DNA from: Bifidobacterium callimiconis
GTDB taxonomy: Bacteria > Actinomycetota > Actinomycetes > Actinomycetales > Bifidobacteriaceae
Length of the DNA stretch: 64,000 nucleotides
Assembly: GCF_003952005.1 (NCBI RefSeq)
Contig: NZ_QXGJ01000001.1
Location: forward strand, 62,001 to 126,000
Reading direction: 5' to 3'
The notes under the pieces are model-generated. The model was not told where the DNA came from. It did not search any database and saw only the letters and a list, made by a program, of their open reading frames with translations. Below are positions 40,583 through 48,362 of this stretch, one piece after another. Position 1 is the stretch's first letter; each line of letters begins with the position of its first letter. A program made the position numbers and the translations under genes.

Positions 40583-42114
40583 CCTTCCTCCATGATGTCG
40601 TCCAGCAGATGTTCGTCCACCATTATCGGACGGGTTCTCCAGGAGCGTTGCGCACCATTGAGCGTGACGCAATGCCAGGTCACGTAGTCATCGCCTTCGG
40701 CGCGCATGCTGCCCAGAAAGCCGATGATCTCGCTTTCCCGCCGTTCCTCCGCAGGCAATTGGTTGAAGCTGGCGGCCATATCCACCAAATCGCCGCGCTT
40801 ACAGGGGTTTTCTCGGATGAGCGAGACCATGCGTTTGAGACGAGGGCCTCCTACTTCGATCATCGAACGAATATCGGGAGGCGGGGTCTGAGCGTCCGTA
40901 CGATCGTCCAGCCCCGGTGTTGTGGCGCGCGTCATGGGCTTGGCTGGCCGTGTCGGAAGGCCTGCAAGACGGACGAATGCCGTATCGGTCTCATATGGCG
41001 CGCTACTGTCATCCGGGTCGGCTTTCGCCTCGGTATTAAGTTTGACGAACAGTTTGTTCAGTGTGTCGAGCATGGTGCGATACCGGGTGTCGGTCTGCTG
41101 CCGGACCAGACGGCTGACCGCCTCGTCAGAGACGCGCATCTGGCGGCGTACGTCCTCGATGCCGTCGTAGATATGCGCGAGCTCCGACTTGACCTGTCCG
41201 AGCAGTGCGTTCGTCTCCCCTGCCAGATATGGGGTCTTGGCGATGGCACGCATGGCGTCGTCGATCTGCTGACGGCCCTCGTCGGTGACGATGACCTGGA
41301 ATGCGTCCTCGAAACGGCGGCCGCTGTCGGACTCGCGGAAGGCCCGACGATATTCGTCATGGTATGCGGTGAGGATCTCATCCACGCTCATGCCGCCGGA
41401 TTGCATGCGCCGCCGTAGCTCGTCGCCGTTATCGCGTTCGGACAATGCCAGTTCATGCAATTCGACGGGTACACCACGCAACGTGTTGTGGATCACCGCG
41501 ATGATGTCGTCCACATCCTGTTCGGACAGCCGATTGTCACTCCGCCCCTGCAGAATGCGCTTGATCTCATGCTTGCGGGCCTTGATCTCGCGATTGAGCA
41601 GGGTGATACGTTCCCGGGGGTCCTCGGTCAGCTGCATGCGCGCATGCTCGACCTACATGATGATGCTGTTCGCCTGTGCGCCGGACAGGTTCTGCGTATC
41701 GTCATCGAGTCTGGTGAGCGCGTCGATCGCACGATGGGCGCGGGCGGTGAGCCGGTACAGGAACCGATGTGTTCCCACATCCAACGAGTTGGCGAGCCAT
41801 GCGTAATCGCCAGCACCCTCACGAGTGAGCTCGCCAAGAATCAGCCGCGAGGCCGACTGATAGGTCTGGTCCTCGGCAAGCGTGTAGTCACCGATCTCCG
41901 CAAGCCCGCGCAATCCCTGAGCGAGACGATCCTCCAGGATCTCACGAGGCAGCTCCGTGGTCAGCGGATCGAATGCGGAGCGCAGCAGCGCCACGTACAT
42001 CCTTGAATTGGTGCGGAGAAGCAGTCGCAGCACGCCGGTCTCGTACACCGGTCGCAGCCGTTCCATCTCCTGTCTCACATCACCCAAAACCGACCTCGCT
42101 CTTCCATACGTCAC
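40579..42114 (-). pseudogene. jetA: Wadjet JetA / MksF-like kleisin, split by an in-frame TAG
   Basis: Two pieces in the same frame make a DUF3375/MksF-type kleisin. The N-terminal 153 codons (VYETGVLRLLLRTNSRMYVA...) end at TAG 41653-41655. Five codons later an ATG at 41637 begins a 352-codon piece (TEDPRERITLLNREIKARK...) that runs to 40579. Together they give about 511 codons, the usual length of the family. Everything around the stop is in frame, so one base change explains it. Possible readings are a true null mutation, suppression, or reinitiation at 41637, where no good ribosome site exists. The start (GTG 42114, or ATG 42066) is uncertain. It is the first gene of jetABC. Confidence 0.85.
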
Positions 42115-42197
42115 GTGTGCGATTGCATATAGAAGCTAGCATACGACGTCATATGCGGCATGACACGGAACGACTCCCACAGGGCCGTCCAGCCATC

Positions 42198-42641
42198 CTA
42201 TCCACGCTGGTAGTACAGCGCGAAACCGATCCGCAGCGCCTGCATCAGGCAGACCACGATCCCGCAGGTAAGGCCGATGGTGCCGAGCACCACGCTGTGA
42301 TATATCGGCAACAGCATCAGCGTTCCGACCATCACGATGACCAACGTCACCTCCAACACCTTGGCGGTCATGGCATTGGCCTGGGAAATGATCTGCCGAT
42401 CGCGTTCGTCGAACGGCAGGGTGGCTTCCGTGGCAAGCGACATCTTCTCGGAGAATGCGCTTGCCAATTGCATCATGCCGGCAACGAGCCACAGGGCCGG
42501 AAGGGTCCACTTGAAAATGCGGTCGAAAATCGGCATTCCCGTATATGGGGCGGTGACGAACACCGCCTGAATCAGAAAGAACGCCGCCGCGAACAGGCTG
42601 ATCACCGCCCTGTGCAGCGTTTTGCGTCCGTGGATCTTCAT
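42198..42641 (-). CDS. Small membrane protein of the DUF2178 type
   Basis: This 147-aa protein has four predicted membrane helices (about 15-35, 43-63, 96-116, 120-140) and the cytoplasmic segment LPFDERDRQIISQANAMTAKV typical of DUF2178-like proteins. The start at 42641 follows AGAGG lying in the end of the HTH gene. Such proteins often sit next to a small Cro/C1 regulator, as here. Function is unknown. Confidence 0.75.
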   Translation of the reverse strand: MKIHGRKTLHRAVISLFAAAFFLIQAVFVTAPYTGMPIFDRIFKWTLPALWLVAGMMQLASAFSEKMSLATEATLPFDERDRQIISQANAMTAKVLEVTLVIVMVGTLMLLPIYHSVVLGTIGLTCGIVVCLMQALRIGFALYYQRG

Positions 42642-42646
42642 GATGA

Positions 42647-42865
42647 TCACCTCTCGTCTTCGAGTCGTCGGTTTTCCTCGAGCAGACAGAGATCCTCGAC
42701 CGTGGTGCCGAATACGCGGGCCATGCGATAGGCCAGCATGAGTGAGGGATTGTACTGCTCTTTCTCTATGGAGATGATGGTGCGGGCGGAGACGAATACG
42801 GCGTCCGCCAGTTGCTGCTGTGTCATTCCCGCTGCTCTGCGGTATTCACGTACCTTGTTTTTCAC
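42647..42865 (-). CDS. Small Cro/C1-type HTH regulator
   Basis: This 72-aa protein is a single HTH domain (YRRAAGMTQQQLADAVF, ARTIISIEKEQYNPSLMLAY), like the YgzD/YozG group of compact repressors. It lies directly upstream of the DUF2178-like gene and shares its message. A 38-bp inverted repeat overlapping its predicted -10 region makes autoregulation very likely. Confidence 0.92.
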   Translation of the reverse strand: MKNKVREYRRAAGMTQQQLADAVFVSARTIISIEKEQYNPSLMLAYRMARVFGTTVEDLCLLEENRRLEDER

Positions 42866-42905
42866 CGATTCGCCTCACCTCCCTGGTGAATCGCGCGGAT
42901 ACAAA

Positions 42906-42967
42906 AAACTGAAGCTTACTTCATGTGAAGTTAACTTCAGTTTATATGATTCGATTGCCATCGTCAA
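42906..42967 (-). promoter_or_regulatory. Promoter and 38-bp inverted-repeat operator
   Basis: AAACTGAAGCTTACTTCA (42906-42923), TG, then TGAAGTTAACTTCAGTTT (42926-42943) form an inverted repeat with two mismatched positions. On the minus strand TTGACG (42967-42962) is followed by TATAAA (42946-42941) with 15 bases between; the -10 sits at the operator edge. It would control the HTH/DUF2178 pair. Confidence 0.8.
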
Positions 42968-42982
42968 CGCGTGACCGGGATC

Positions 42983-43303
42983 TCAGTCGTCCGCCGACCG
43001 TTCCTCGGACAGGTCGAAGTCCGGTTTGAGGATTTTCTGCAGATCGGCCAGATACCGGTCGAACGCCGCCTTGCCTTCGCGCGTGAGCTTCACATGCGTC
43101 GCCGGAATGCCGGTCGCGGAGAACGACTTGATGATCGTGATGTAACCGGCCTCGTCCAACTTCTTCAGCTGCACCGAAAGATTCCCCTTGGTGACTCCGA
43201 GTAGCTTCACCAGGCGTTTGAATGAGATGCGTCGCCCCACTCCGAGCTCCGCCATGGTGGCCATCACGCGCAGACGTGTCGGAGAATGAATGATTTCGTT
43301 CAA
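42983..43303 (-). CDS. Winged-helix transcriptional regulator (MarR/ArsR-like)
   Basis: This 106-aa protein is a single winged helix (RISFKRLVKLLGVTKGNLSVQLKKL in segments, then a wing, EAGYITIIKSF). It fits the small 'transcriptional regulator, winged helix' group (PF13601-like). It begins MNEIIHSPTRLRVMATM, a common start for this family. A perfect -10 (TATAAT) and a 16-bp palindrome lie upstream. The HTH/DUF2178 genes follow on the same strand. Confidence 0.88.
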   Translation of the reverse strand: MNEIIHSPTRLRVMATMAELGVGRRISFKRLVKLLGVTKGNLSVQLKKLDEAGYITIIKSFSATGIPATHVKLTREGKAAFDRYLADLQKILKPDFDLSEERSADD

Positions 43304-43388
43304 GGCCCTCTCCTCTCGGTGCAGTACTGGGGTGGTATGTGACGTTGTTTGGGCAGTTGCTTTGTGGTTGGTGGTGTCGTAGGTTTTT

Positions 43389-43424
43389 ATTATAGAAGAT
43401 GTCTGTGATATAGACTTGTCTATA
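43389..43424 (-). promoter_or_regulatory. Promoter with palindromic operator
   Basis: The minus strand has a perfect TATAAT (43394-43389). TATAGAC-TT-GTCTATA (43409-43424) is a perfect palindrome in the -35 region. It lies upstream of the winged-helix gene and is a likely autoregulatory site. Confidence 0.7.
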
Positions 43425-43503
43425 AATGATGGGTTTTCCTTGTCCGCTAATCATCTCGTTTGGCAACACCGACATACTCCCGCTGCTATTGGCCCCTGTA
43501 CAC

Positions 43504-43549
43504 AGTTCGGGGTCATGCCTCATCCTTGTGGAAGGCACGACCCCGAACT
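43504..43549 (-). terminator. Terminator after the PF04020-type gene
   Basis: AGTTCGGGGTCATGCCT (43504-43520) pairs with AGGCACGACCCCGAACT (43533-43549), 17 bp with one mismatch, 30 bases past the stop codon of the minus-strand membrane gene. Confidence 0.75.
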
Positions 43550-43578
43550 ACCGCTGTTGACGATGTCGATCGGTTCCG

Positions 43579-43944
43579 TCAGTCCCCTATCACCGCGTTG
43601 ACGATGCCGGAGACGATCGACATGATCAGCGAACCGATCACCGCCCACAGGAACCCGTGAATGATCACGCCCACGTCGAACAACGACAGGGCAAGCCACG
43701 AGGCAAGCTCCATGAACAGCCAATTGAGAATCAGCGCGAAAATACCGAAGCTCATGATCGACAGCGGCAGGGCGATCAGATGCACCACCGGCTTGATCGA
43801 GGCGTTGATCAGCGCGAGGAACAGCGAGAATGCGGCTACGCCGAGAATCGGCGGCTCCCCCACCGCTTCCATGCCGGGCAGGATGGCTACCATGACGCCG
43901 GCCGCGATGGTGAGCACAAGCCAACGGGAAAGAAATCGTGTCAT
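43579..43944 (-). CDS. Phage-holin-family membrane protein (PF04020/YvlD type)
   Basis: This 121-aa protein has four predicted membrane helices with the family motif LALINASIKPVVHLIALPLSI and ends after a fourth helix. It matches the 'phage holin family' of four-helix proteins (YvlD-like) found in many non-phage contexts; the name does not imply a prophage here. Function is unknown. It is monocistronic, with a strong hairpin after it. Confidence 0.85.
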   Translation of the reverse strand: MTRFLSRWLVLTIAAGVMVAILPGMEAVGEPPILGVAAFSLFLALINASIKPVVHLIALPLSIMSFGIFALILNWLFMELASWLALSLFDVGVIIHGFLWAVIGSLIMSIVSGIVNAVIGD

Positions 43945-44094
43945 GCCCCGATTATGGCATCACAGCACCAATAAAGGTGGCATGGCAACAGACTCTCCCC
44001 ATTTCGTACACTTGTTCGATCGGCGGAATGATGACCGTGCCCGCTCCCCTATCCTTCGAGCGCGGTTGTTTTGTTTGTGGGGTTGTGGTGGGTT

Positions 44095-44397
44095 TTAGTC
44101 GAGGATGGTGTTGTTGTCGATGATGGTGTTGTCGAGGAACCAGTAGTCGTGGGGGTCTCCGCGGAGTGCGGTGAATGGTGTGAGTTCGATGTCTTGTTGG
44201 TGGGCTTGGTTGATGAGGTAGGCGCGGATGATCCAGGGGTATTCGAGTCGGTTGGATTGGAGGTTGATGATGCGTTCGATGGTGTGTGGGGTGACGTTGA
44301 ATGTTTGTGCGAGTTGTTGGGTGGTGAGTCCGAGGCGTCGCATGTTGTCTTTGAATTCTTTGATGGTGGCGGTTCGTTGTGTGGTGGTGAGTGACAT
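44095..44397 (-). CDS. DUF2316 family protein
   Basis: This 100-aa soluble protein begins MSLTTTQRTATIKEFKDNM and contains an HTH-like segment LGLTTQQLAQTFNVTPHTIE, matching the DUF2316 family of small actinobacterial and lactobacillar proteins. Its conserved end includes TPFTALRGDPHDYWFLD. Its start at 44397 follows AAGAAGAA; the open frame further upstream (to 45141) is antisense to the next gene and not coding. The coding strand is very rich in A and C, opposite to the next gene, so the composition bias belongs to the DNA strand, not the gene. Confidence 0.85.
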   Translation of the reverse strand: MSLTTTQRTATIKEFKDNMRRLGLTTQQLAQTFNVTPHTIERIINLQSNRLEYPWIIRAYLINQAHQQDIELTPFTALRGDPHDYWFLDNTIIDNNTILD

Positions 44398-44547
44398 GGT
44401 GGTTCTTCTTTTCTGGTGTTGGTTGTGTGTCTTGTTGTCGGTTGTTGATTGTAGGGCGGTGTTGTTGGTTGTGTGTGGGGTTTTGCCGTGGAGATAATGG
44501 TGGTTCGGTAGGCTGGAGCGTGCAGTGGTGCCTGGGAAAGGATGAGT

Positions 44548-45435
44548 ATGACGGATAGTGGTGGGCGTTCGTGGCGTGAGCGGGCGCGTACGTTTGGTAG
44601 GGCGATGAATTTGGAGATTCATCAGCATAAGGTGTCGTTTGCCGTGTATGCGATTCTGCGTTTGCTGGTTATTGCGATGGCTGTGTTGCAGTTTTTCAAT
44701 GGTGATTATGAGAATGTGTTTTTGTGTGCGTTGACGTTGTTGATGTTGATGGCGCCGGCGTTTGTGCAGGTGCGGTTTCGGATTGAGTTGCCGTCCGTGC
44801 TTGAGGTGATCATGTTGTCGTTTGTGTTCGCTGCGGAGATTTTGGGTGAGATCAGTGCGTTCTATGAGATCTTTCCGTTTTGGGATACGGTGTTGCATAC
44901 GTTGAATGGTTTTTTGGCGGCGGCTATTGGTTTTTCGTTGGTGGATTTGTTGAATCGGTCGGAGCGGGTCAGGTTTGAGTTGTCTCCTGCGTATTTGTCG
45001 TTGGTGTCGTTTTGTTTTTCGATGACGATTGGTGTGGTGTGGGAGTTCTTTGAGTTTGCGATGGATTTGGTGTTTGGTCTTGATATGCAGAAGGATACGG
45101 TTGTTCATGTGATCAGTTCGGTTGCTCTTGATCCGGCGCATGGGAATACGCCGGTGCGTGTTGATGGGATTACTGCTACCAGTGTTAATGGGGTGGATCT
45201 GGGTGTTGGTGGTTATCTTGATATTGGTTTGATCGATACGATGGAGGATCTGCTGGTGAATTTCATCGGTGCGGTCGTGTTTTCCGTCATTGGTTTTCTG
45301 TATGTGAGGAATCGTGGTCGTGCTGATGCGTTGATCGATAGTCTGGTGCCGCGTCGTAAGTCGGAGGATCAGGATTATCTGCGTTTGGTGCGTGATGGGG
45401 ATGAGGGGTTGTCGGATGGCGGGGCACGTGTTTAG
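44548..45435 (+). CDS. Membrane protein, DUF2238-like
   Basis: This 295-aa protein has six or more predicted membrane helices (about 30-215 and 230-260). Its central segment FPFWDTVLHTLNGFLAAAIGF resembles the DUF2238/YjdF family of unknown function. The start at 44548 is preferred since AAAGG lies six bases upstream; an ATG at 44542 is too close to it. It uses mostly T-ending and TTG/GTG codons, unlike most genes in the window. It precedes the ABC operon by 76 bases. Confidence 0.75.
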   Translation: MTDSGGRSWRERARTFGRAMNLEIHQHKVSFAVYAILRLLVIAMAVLQFFNGDYENVFLCALTLLMLMAPAFVQVRFRIELPSVLEVIMLSFVFAAEILGEISAFYEIFPFWDTVLHTLNGFLAAAIGFSLVDLLNRSERVRFELSPAYLSLVSFCFSMTIGVVWEFFEFAMDLVFGLDMQKDTVVHVISSVALDPAHGNTPVRVDGITATSVNGVDLGVGGYLDIGLIDTMEDLLVNFIGAVVFSVIGFLYVRNRGRADALIDSLVPRRKSEDQDYLRLVRDGDEGLSDGGARV

Positions 45436-45511
45436 GTCGTTGTTGTGTCTCGTGGCGTGCGGTCGGTCTTGCTATGCTGGTTAGGCGAAGGGTTTCGGGA
45501 TTGGGGGCGTT

Positions 45512-46639
45512 GTGTCCATCACCATCAGGCATTTGAGTAAGCGGTACGGCGAGCGCGAGGCGCTTCGGGATGTGAGTCTTGAGGTGTGTGATGGTGAGTT
45601 GGTGTGTTTGTTGGGGCCGAGTGGTTGTGGGAAGTCGACGTTGTTGAACATTGTTGCCGGGTTGTTGGATCCGTCTGGTGGTGATGTGTGTATTGATGGT
45701 CGGTCTGTGGTTTGTGTGCATCCTAAGTATCGTGGTATTGGGATGGTGTTTCAGGATTATGCGTTGTATCCGCATATGAGTGTGGTGGAGAATGTGATGT
45801 TTCCCTTGCGGGTTGGGGAGCATAGGGTGTCTCGTGGTGAGGCGTTGGTGCGGGCGCGTCGGTTTATGCGGTTGACGGGTATTGAGGATTTGGCGCGGTT
45901 GCGGCCGGGGAGTTTGTCTGGTGGGCAGCAGCAGCGGGTGGCGATTGCGCGTGCGTTGGTGCAGGAGCCTCGTGTGTTGTTGTTGGATGAGCCGTTGAGT
46001 AATTTGGATGCGCGGCTTAGGTTGTCGATTCGTGAGGAGATTCGGCGTATTGTCAAGGCGACGCGGGTGACGACGGTGTTTGTGACGCATGATCAGGAGG
46101 AGGCGTTGTCGATTGGGGATCGGATTGCTGTGATGGATCAGGGGGTGATTCAGCAGTTCGCTGCCCCGCAGGATTTGTATTTGGATCCGGCGAATCTGTT
46201 TGTTGCCCGGTTCATGGGGTCGCCTGCCTTGAATACGTTCCGTTTGTCGTATGATGCTGGGCGTCGCGTGTTGGCGGGTGATGATTTTTCGGTTCCATTG
46301 GATGTGTTGGATGTGGCGCGTTTTCGTCGGCCTGTTGGTGAGGTTGAGGATGTGTTGGCTGCTGGCGGGTGTGTGCTGGGTGTGCGTCCTGAGCATTTTC
46401 ATATTGTTGATGGTTGTGATGGTGATGGGTCGGATGGTTTCCCGGTGATGTTCGGGGTGCTGGTGGAGTCGGTGGAGATGATCGGCCGGTATGCGGTGGT
46501 GCATTTCACGGCGGATGGCGAGCGCTGCCGGTGTGTGGTGGATGTGCGTCGTGCGCCGCGGGCTGGCGATCGTGTGCTGGTGGGGTTGGATTGTGTGAGC
46601 GTGCATGTGTTTGACGCTGATGGTGGGAGGTTGTACTGA
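45512..46639 (+). CDS. ABC transporter ATP-binding protein (MalK/UgpC type)
   Basis: This 375-aa protein has an ABC domain with Walker A GPSGCGKST (about 34-42), Q-loop VFQDYAL, signature LSGGQQQRVAIARAL, Walker B LLLDEPLSNLD and H-loop VTHDQEEAL, followed by a TOBE/OB regulatory domain (GVRPEHFHIV), as in MalK/UgpC. It powers a carbohydrate-type importer. It starts at GTG, with weak ribosome-binding sequence, and its stop overlaps the next ATG. It has the strongest G/T-ending codon use of the window. Confidence 0.95.
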   Translation: MSITIRHLSKRYGEREALRDVSLEVCDGELVCLLGPSGCGKSTLLNIVAGLLDPSGGDVCIDGRSVVCVHPKYRGIGMVFQDYALYPHMSVVENVMFPLRVGEHRVSRGEALVRARRFMRLTGIEDLARLRPGSLSGGQQQRVAIARALVQEPRVLLLDEPLSNLDARLRLSIREEIRRIVKATRVTTVFVTHDQEEALSIGDRIAVMDQGVIQQFAAPQDLYLDPANLFVARFMGSPALNTFRLSYDAGRRVLAGDDFSVPLDVLDVARFRRPVGEVEDVLAAGGCVLGVRPEHFHIVDGCDGDGSDGFPVMFGVLVESVEMIGRYAVVHFTADGERCRCVVDVRRAPRAGDRVLVGLDCVSVHVFDADGGRLY

Positions 46640-47547
46640 TGGCTGGTGTGGTGCGTCGCTGGCTGGGTCGGGTTGGCTCGTATAGTGCGGAGCGTCAGCC
46701 GCGGGCGTGGCTGTTGTTGTTGCCGGCGTTGGTGTGTATTGGCGTGTTTAATGTGCTGCCGTTGGTGCGGGTGTTGGTGATGGCGTTTCAGTCGGGTACG
46801 TTGCGGCATTTGCGGTTTGCGGGATGGTCGAATTTTGTGGCGGTGTTCGCGGATCCGTCGTTTGTGCGCGCGTTGGTGAATACGGGTGTGTTTGCGGTGG
46901 TGACGGTGCCGGTTGGTCTGGTGGTGTCGTTGATGCTGGCGGTGGCGGTGGATTCCGGGCTGCGCGGGTCGCGCGTGTTCGAGGCGCTGCTGTTCGTCCC
47001 GTATCTGACGAGTGTGGTGGCGGTTGGCGTGGTGTTCCGCTACCTGTTCAATGGTGATTATGGTGTGGTGAACTACGTGTTGTCCCTGGTTGGGTTGGGG
47101 CCGTTTGATTTTCTCAATGATCCGCGGTTGAGCATGGTGACGTTGTGCGTGTTCGGCGTGTGGCTGTCGTTGGCGTTCAACATTGTGATCCTGTTGTCGG
47201 GGCTGCGTGCGATCGACCCGATGCTGTATCGGGTGGCCGACCTGTATGGGGCGTCCGCGTGGGAGCGGTTCTCTCGGATCACGCTGCCGCAGTTGGCGCC
47301 GATGATCACGTTCCTGTCGATCATGGATCTGATCAACGCGTTCAAGGTGTATACGGAGGTGTACGTACTGTTCAATGGCAAGCCTGGCGTGGCGGACAGT
47401 GCGGTGACGGCGGTGTTCTACGTGTATGACAAGTTCTACGTGCAGGGCCGGTATGGGCAGGGCATGGCGGCGGCCGTAGTGCTGTTCATGCTGATTCTGG
47501 TGTTCACGCTGCTGCAGTCGCTGCTGGTCAGGAGGCTGTCGAAGTGA
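46639..47547 (+). CDS. ABC sugar-type permease, UgpA/MalF-like
   Basis: This 302-aa protein has six predicted membrane helices and the EAA-loop pattern YRVADLYGASAWERFSRITLPQL (in parts, about 196-218), which contacts the ATPase. It fits the binding-protein-dependent permease family of UgpA/MalF type. Starts at ATG 46639, overlapping the ATPase stop, with GGGAGG upstream. Codon use shifts along the gene from T-ending codons at the start to C/G-ending codons. Confidence 0.94.
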   Translation: MAGVVRRWLGRVGSYSAERQPRAWLLLLPALVCIGVFNVLPLVRVLVMAFQSGTLRHLRFAGWSNFVAVFADPSFVRALVNTGVFAVVTVPVGLVVSLMLAVAVDSGLRGSRVFEALLFVPYLTSVVAVGVVFRYLFNGDYGVVNYVLSLVGLGPFDFLNDPRLSMVTLCVFGVWLSLAFNIVILLSGLRAIDPMLYRVADLYGASAWERFSRITLPQLAPMITFLSIMDLINAFKVYTEVYVLFNGKPGVADSAVTAVFYVYDKFYVQGRYGQGMAAAVVLFMLILVFTLLQSLLVRRLSK

Positions 47548-48362
47548 GACGTGCGGGCAGGGTTTTCGCGTACGGGTTCGTGCTGCTGATGACGGGGATG
47601 ACGGTGTTCCCGTTCCTGTACATGGTGTCGGCGTCGCTCATGTCGTTCCAGGAGGCGACGGGCGTGCCTCCCGCCATGCTGCCCGCCCACGCCCGATGGT
47701 CGAATTTCGGGGAGGCGCTGCACGCGGCCCCGTTCGCCCGGTATGCGGCGAACACGGTAATCGTGTCGGGCCTGTCGACGGTGGGTACGCTGGCGACGAC
47801 GATACTGGCCGCGTTCGCACTGGTCCGCCTACGGTTCCGGTTCAAACGACTGCTGACCGGCATGATGGTCGCGCTGCTCATGGTGCCGTATGAGATCCTC
47901 GTGTTCACGAACTATCGAACGATCGCACAGCTCGGCTTGTTGGACACGTATGCTGCGCTGATACTGCCCTCTCTGGCCAGCGTGTTCTACATCCTCTACC
48001 TGTGCCAGTATCTGACCGCGATCCCAGACACATACTACAAGGCGGCGATCGTGAACGGGTGCGGCGACCTGGAATACATCTGGAGGATCATGATCCCGAT
48101 GTCACGCTCCGCACTGTTCACCATGGCATTGCTGCTGTTCATCTCCGGATGGAACTCGTTCCTGTGGCCGATCCTGGTGACCAACACGACGGACATGCGC
48201 CTGGTAGGCAACGGGTTGAGCGCGTTCGTCACGGAAAGCGGCACGGCCGTCCAACTGCAGATGGCGGCGAGCACGATCATCGTGCTGCCGATCCTCATCC
48301 TGTACGCGGTCTTCCACCGCAGGATCATCGAAGGAGTGCACGTCAATGGCATCAAACGCTGA
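47544..48362 (+). CDS. ABC sugar-type permease, UgpE/MalG-like
   Basis: This 272-aa permease has six predicted helices and the EAA loop DTYYKAAIVNGCGDLEYIWR (about 164-183). It pairs with the preceding permease to form the channel. It starts at GTG, overlapping the upstream stop by four bases and behind GGAGG. The next gene, a metallo-hydrolase, overlaps it by 17 bases. Confidence 0.94.
   Translation: MRRAGRVFAYGFVLLMTGMTVFPFLYMVSASLMSFQEATGVPPAMLPAHARWSNFGEALHAAPFARYAANTVIVSGLSTVGTLATTILAAFALVRLRFRFKRLLTGMMVALLMVPYEILVFTNYRTIAQLGLLDTYAALILPSLASVFYILYLCQYLTAIPDTYYKAAIVNGCGDLEYIWRIMIPMSRSALFTMALLLFISGWNSFLWPILVTNTTDMRLVGNGLSAFVTESGTAVQLQMAASTIIVLPILILYAVFHRRIIEGVHVNGIKR

Noticed and set aside
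43579..43944. Prophage, suggested by the holin-family label
   Set aside because: PF04020/YvlD proteins are common outside phages; no integrase, capsid, tail or lysis genes were found nearby.
44398..45141. Upstream extension of the DUF2316 frame on the minus strand
   Set aside because: It is His/Lys/Arg/Thr-rich low-complexity sequence opposite the membrane gene; the DUF2316 start at 44397 fits the family.
45287..46606. 439-codon minus-strand frame opposite the ABC ATPase
   Set aside because: His/Thr/Pro-rich composition arises from the G+T-rich opposite strand; no domain.
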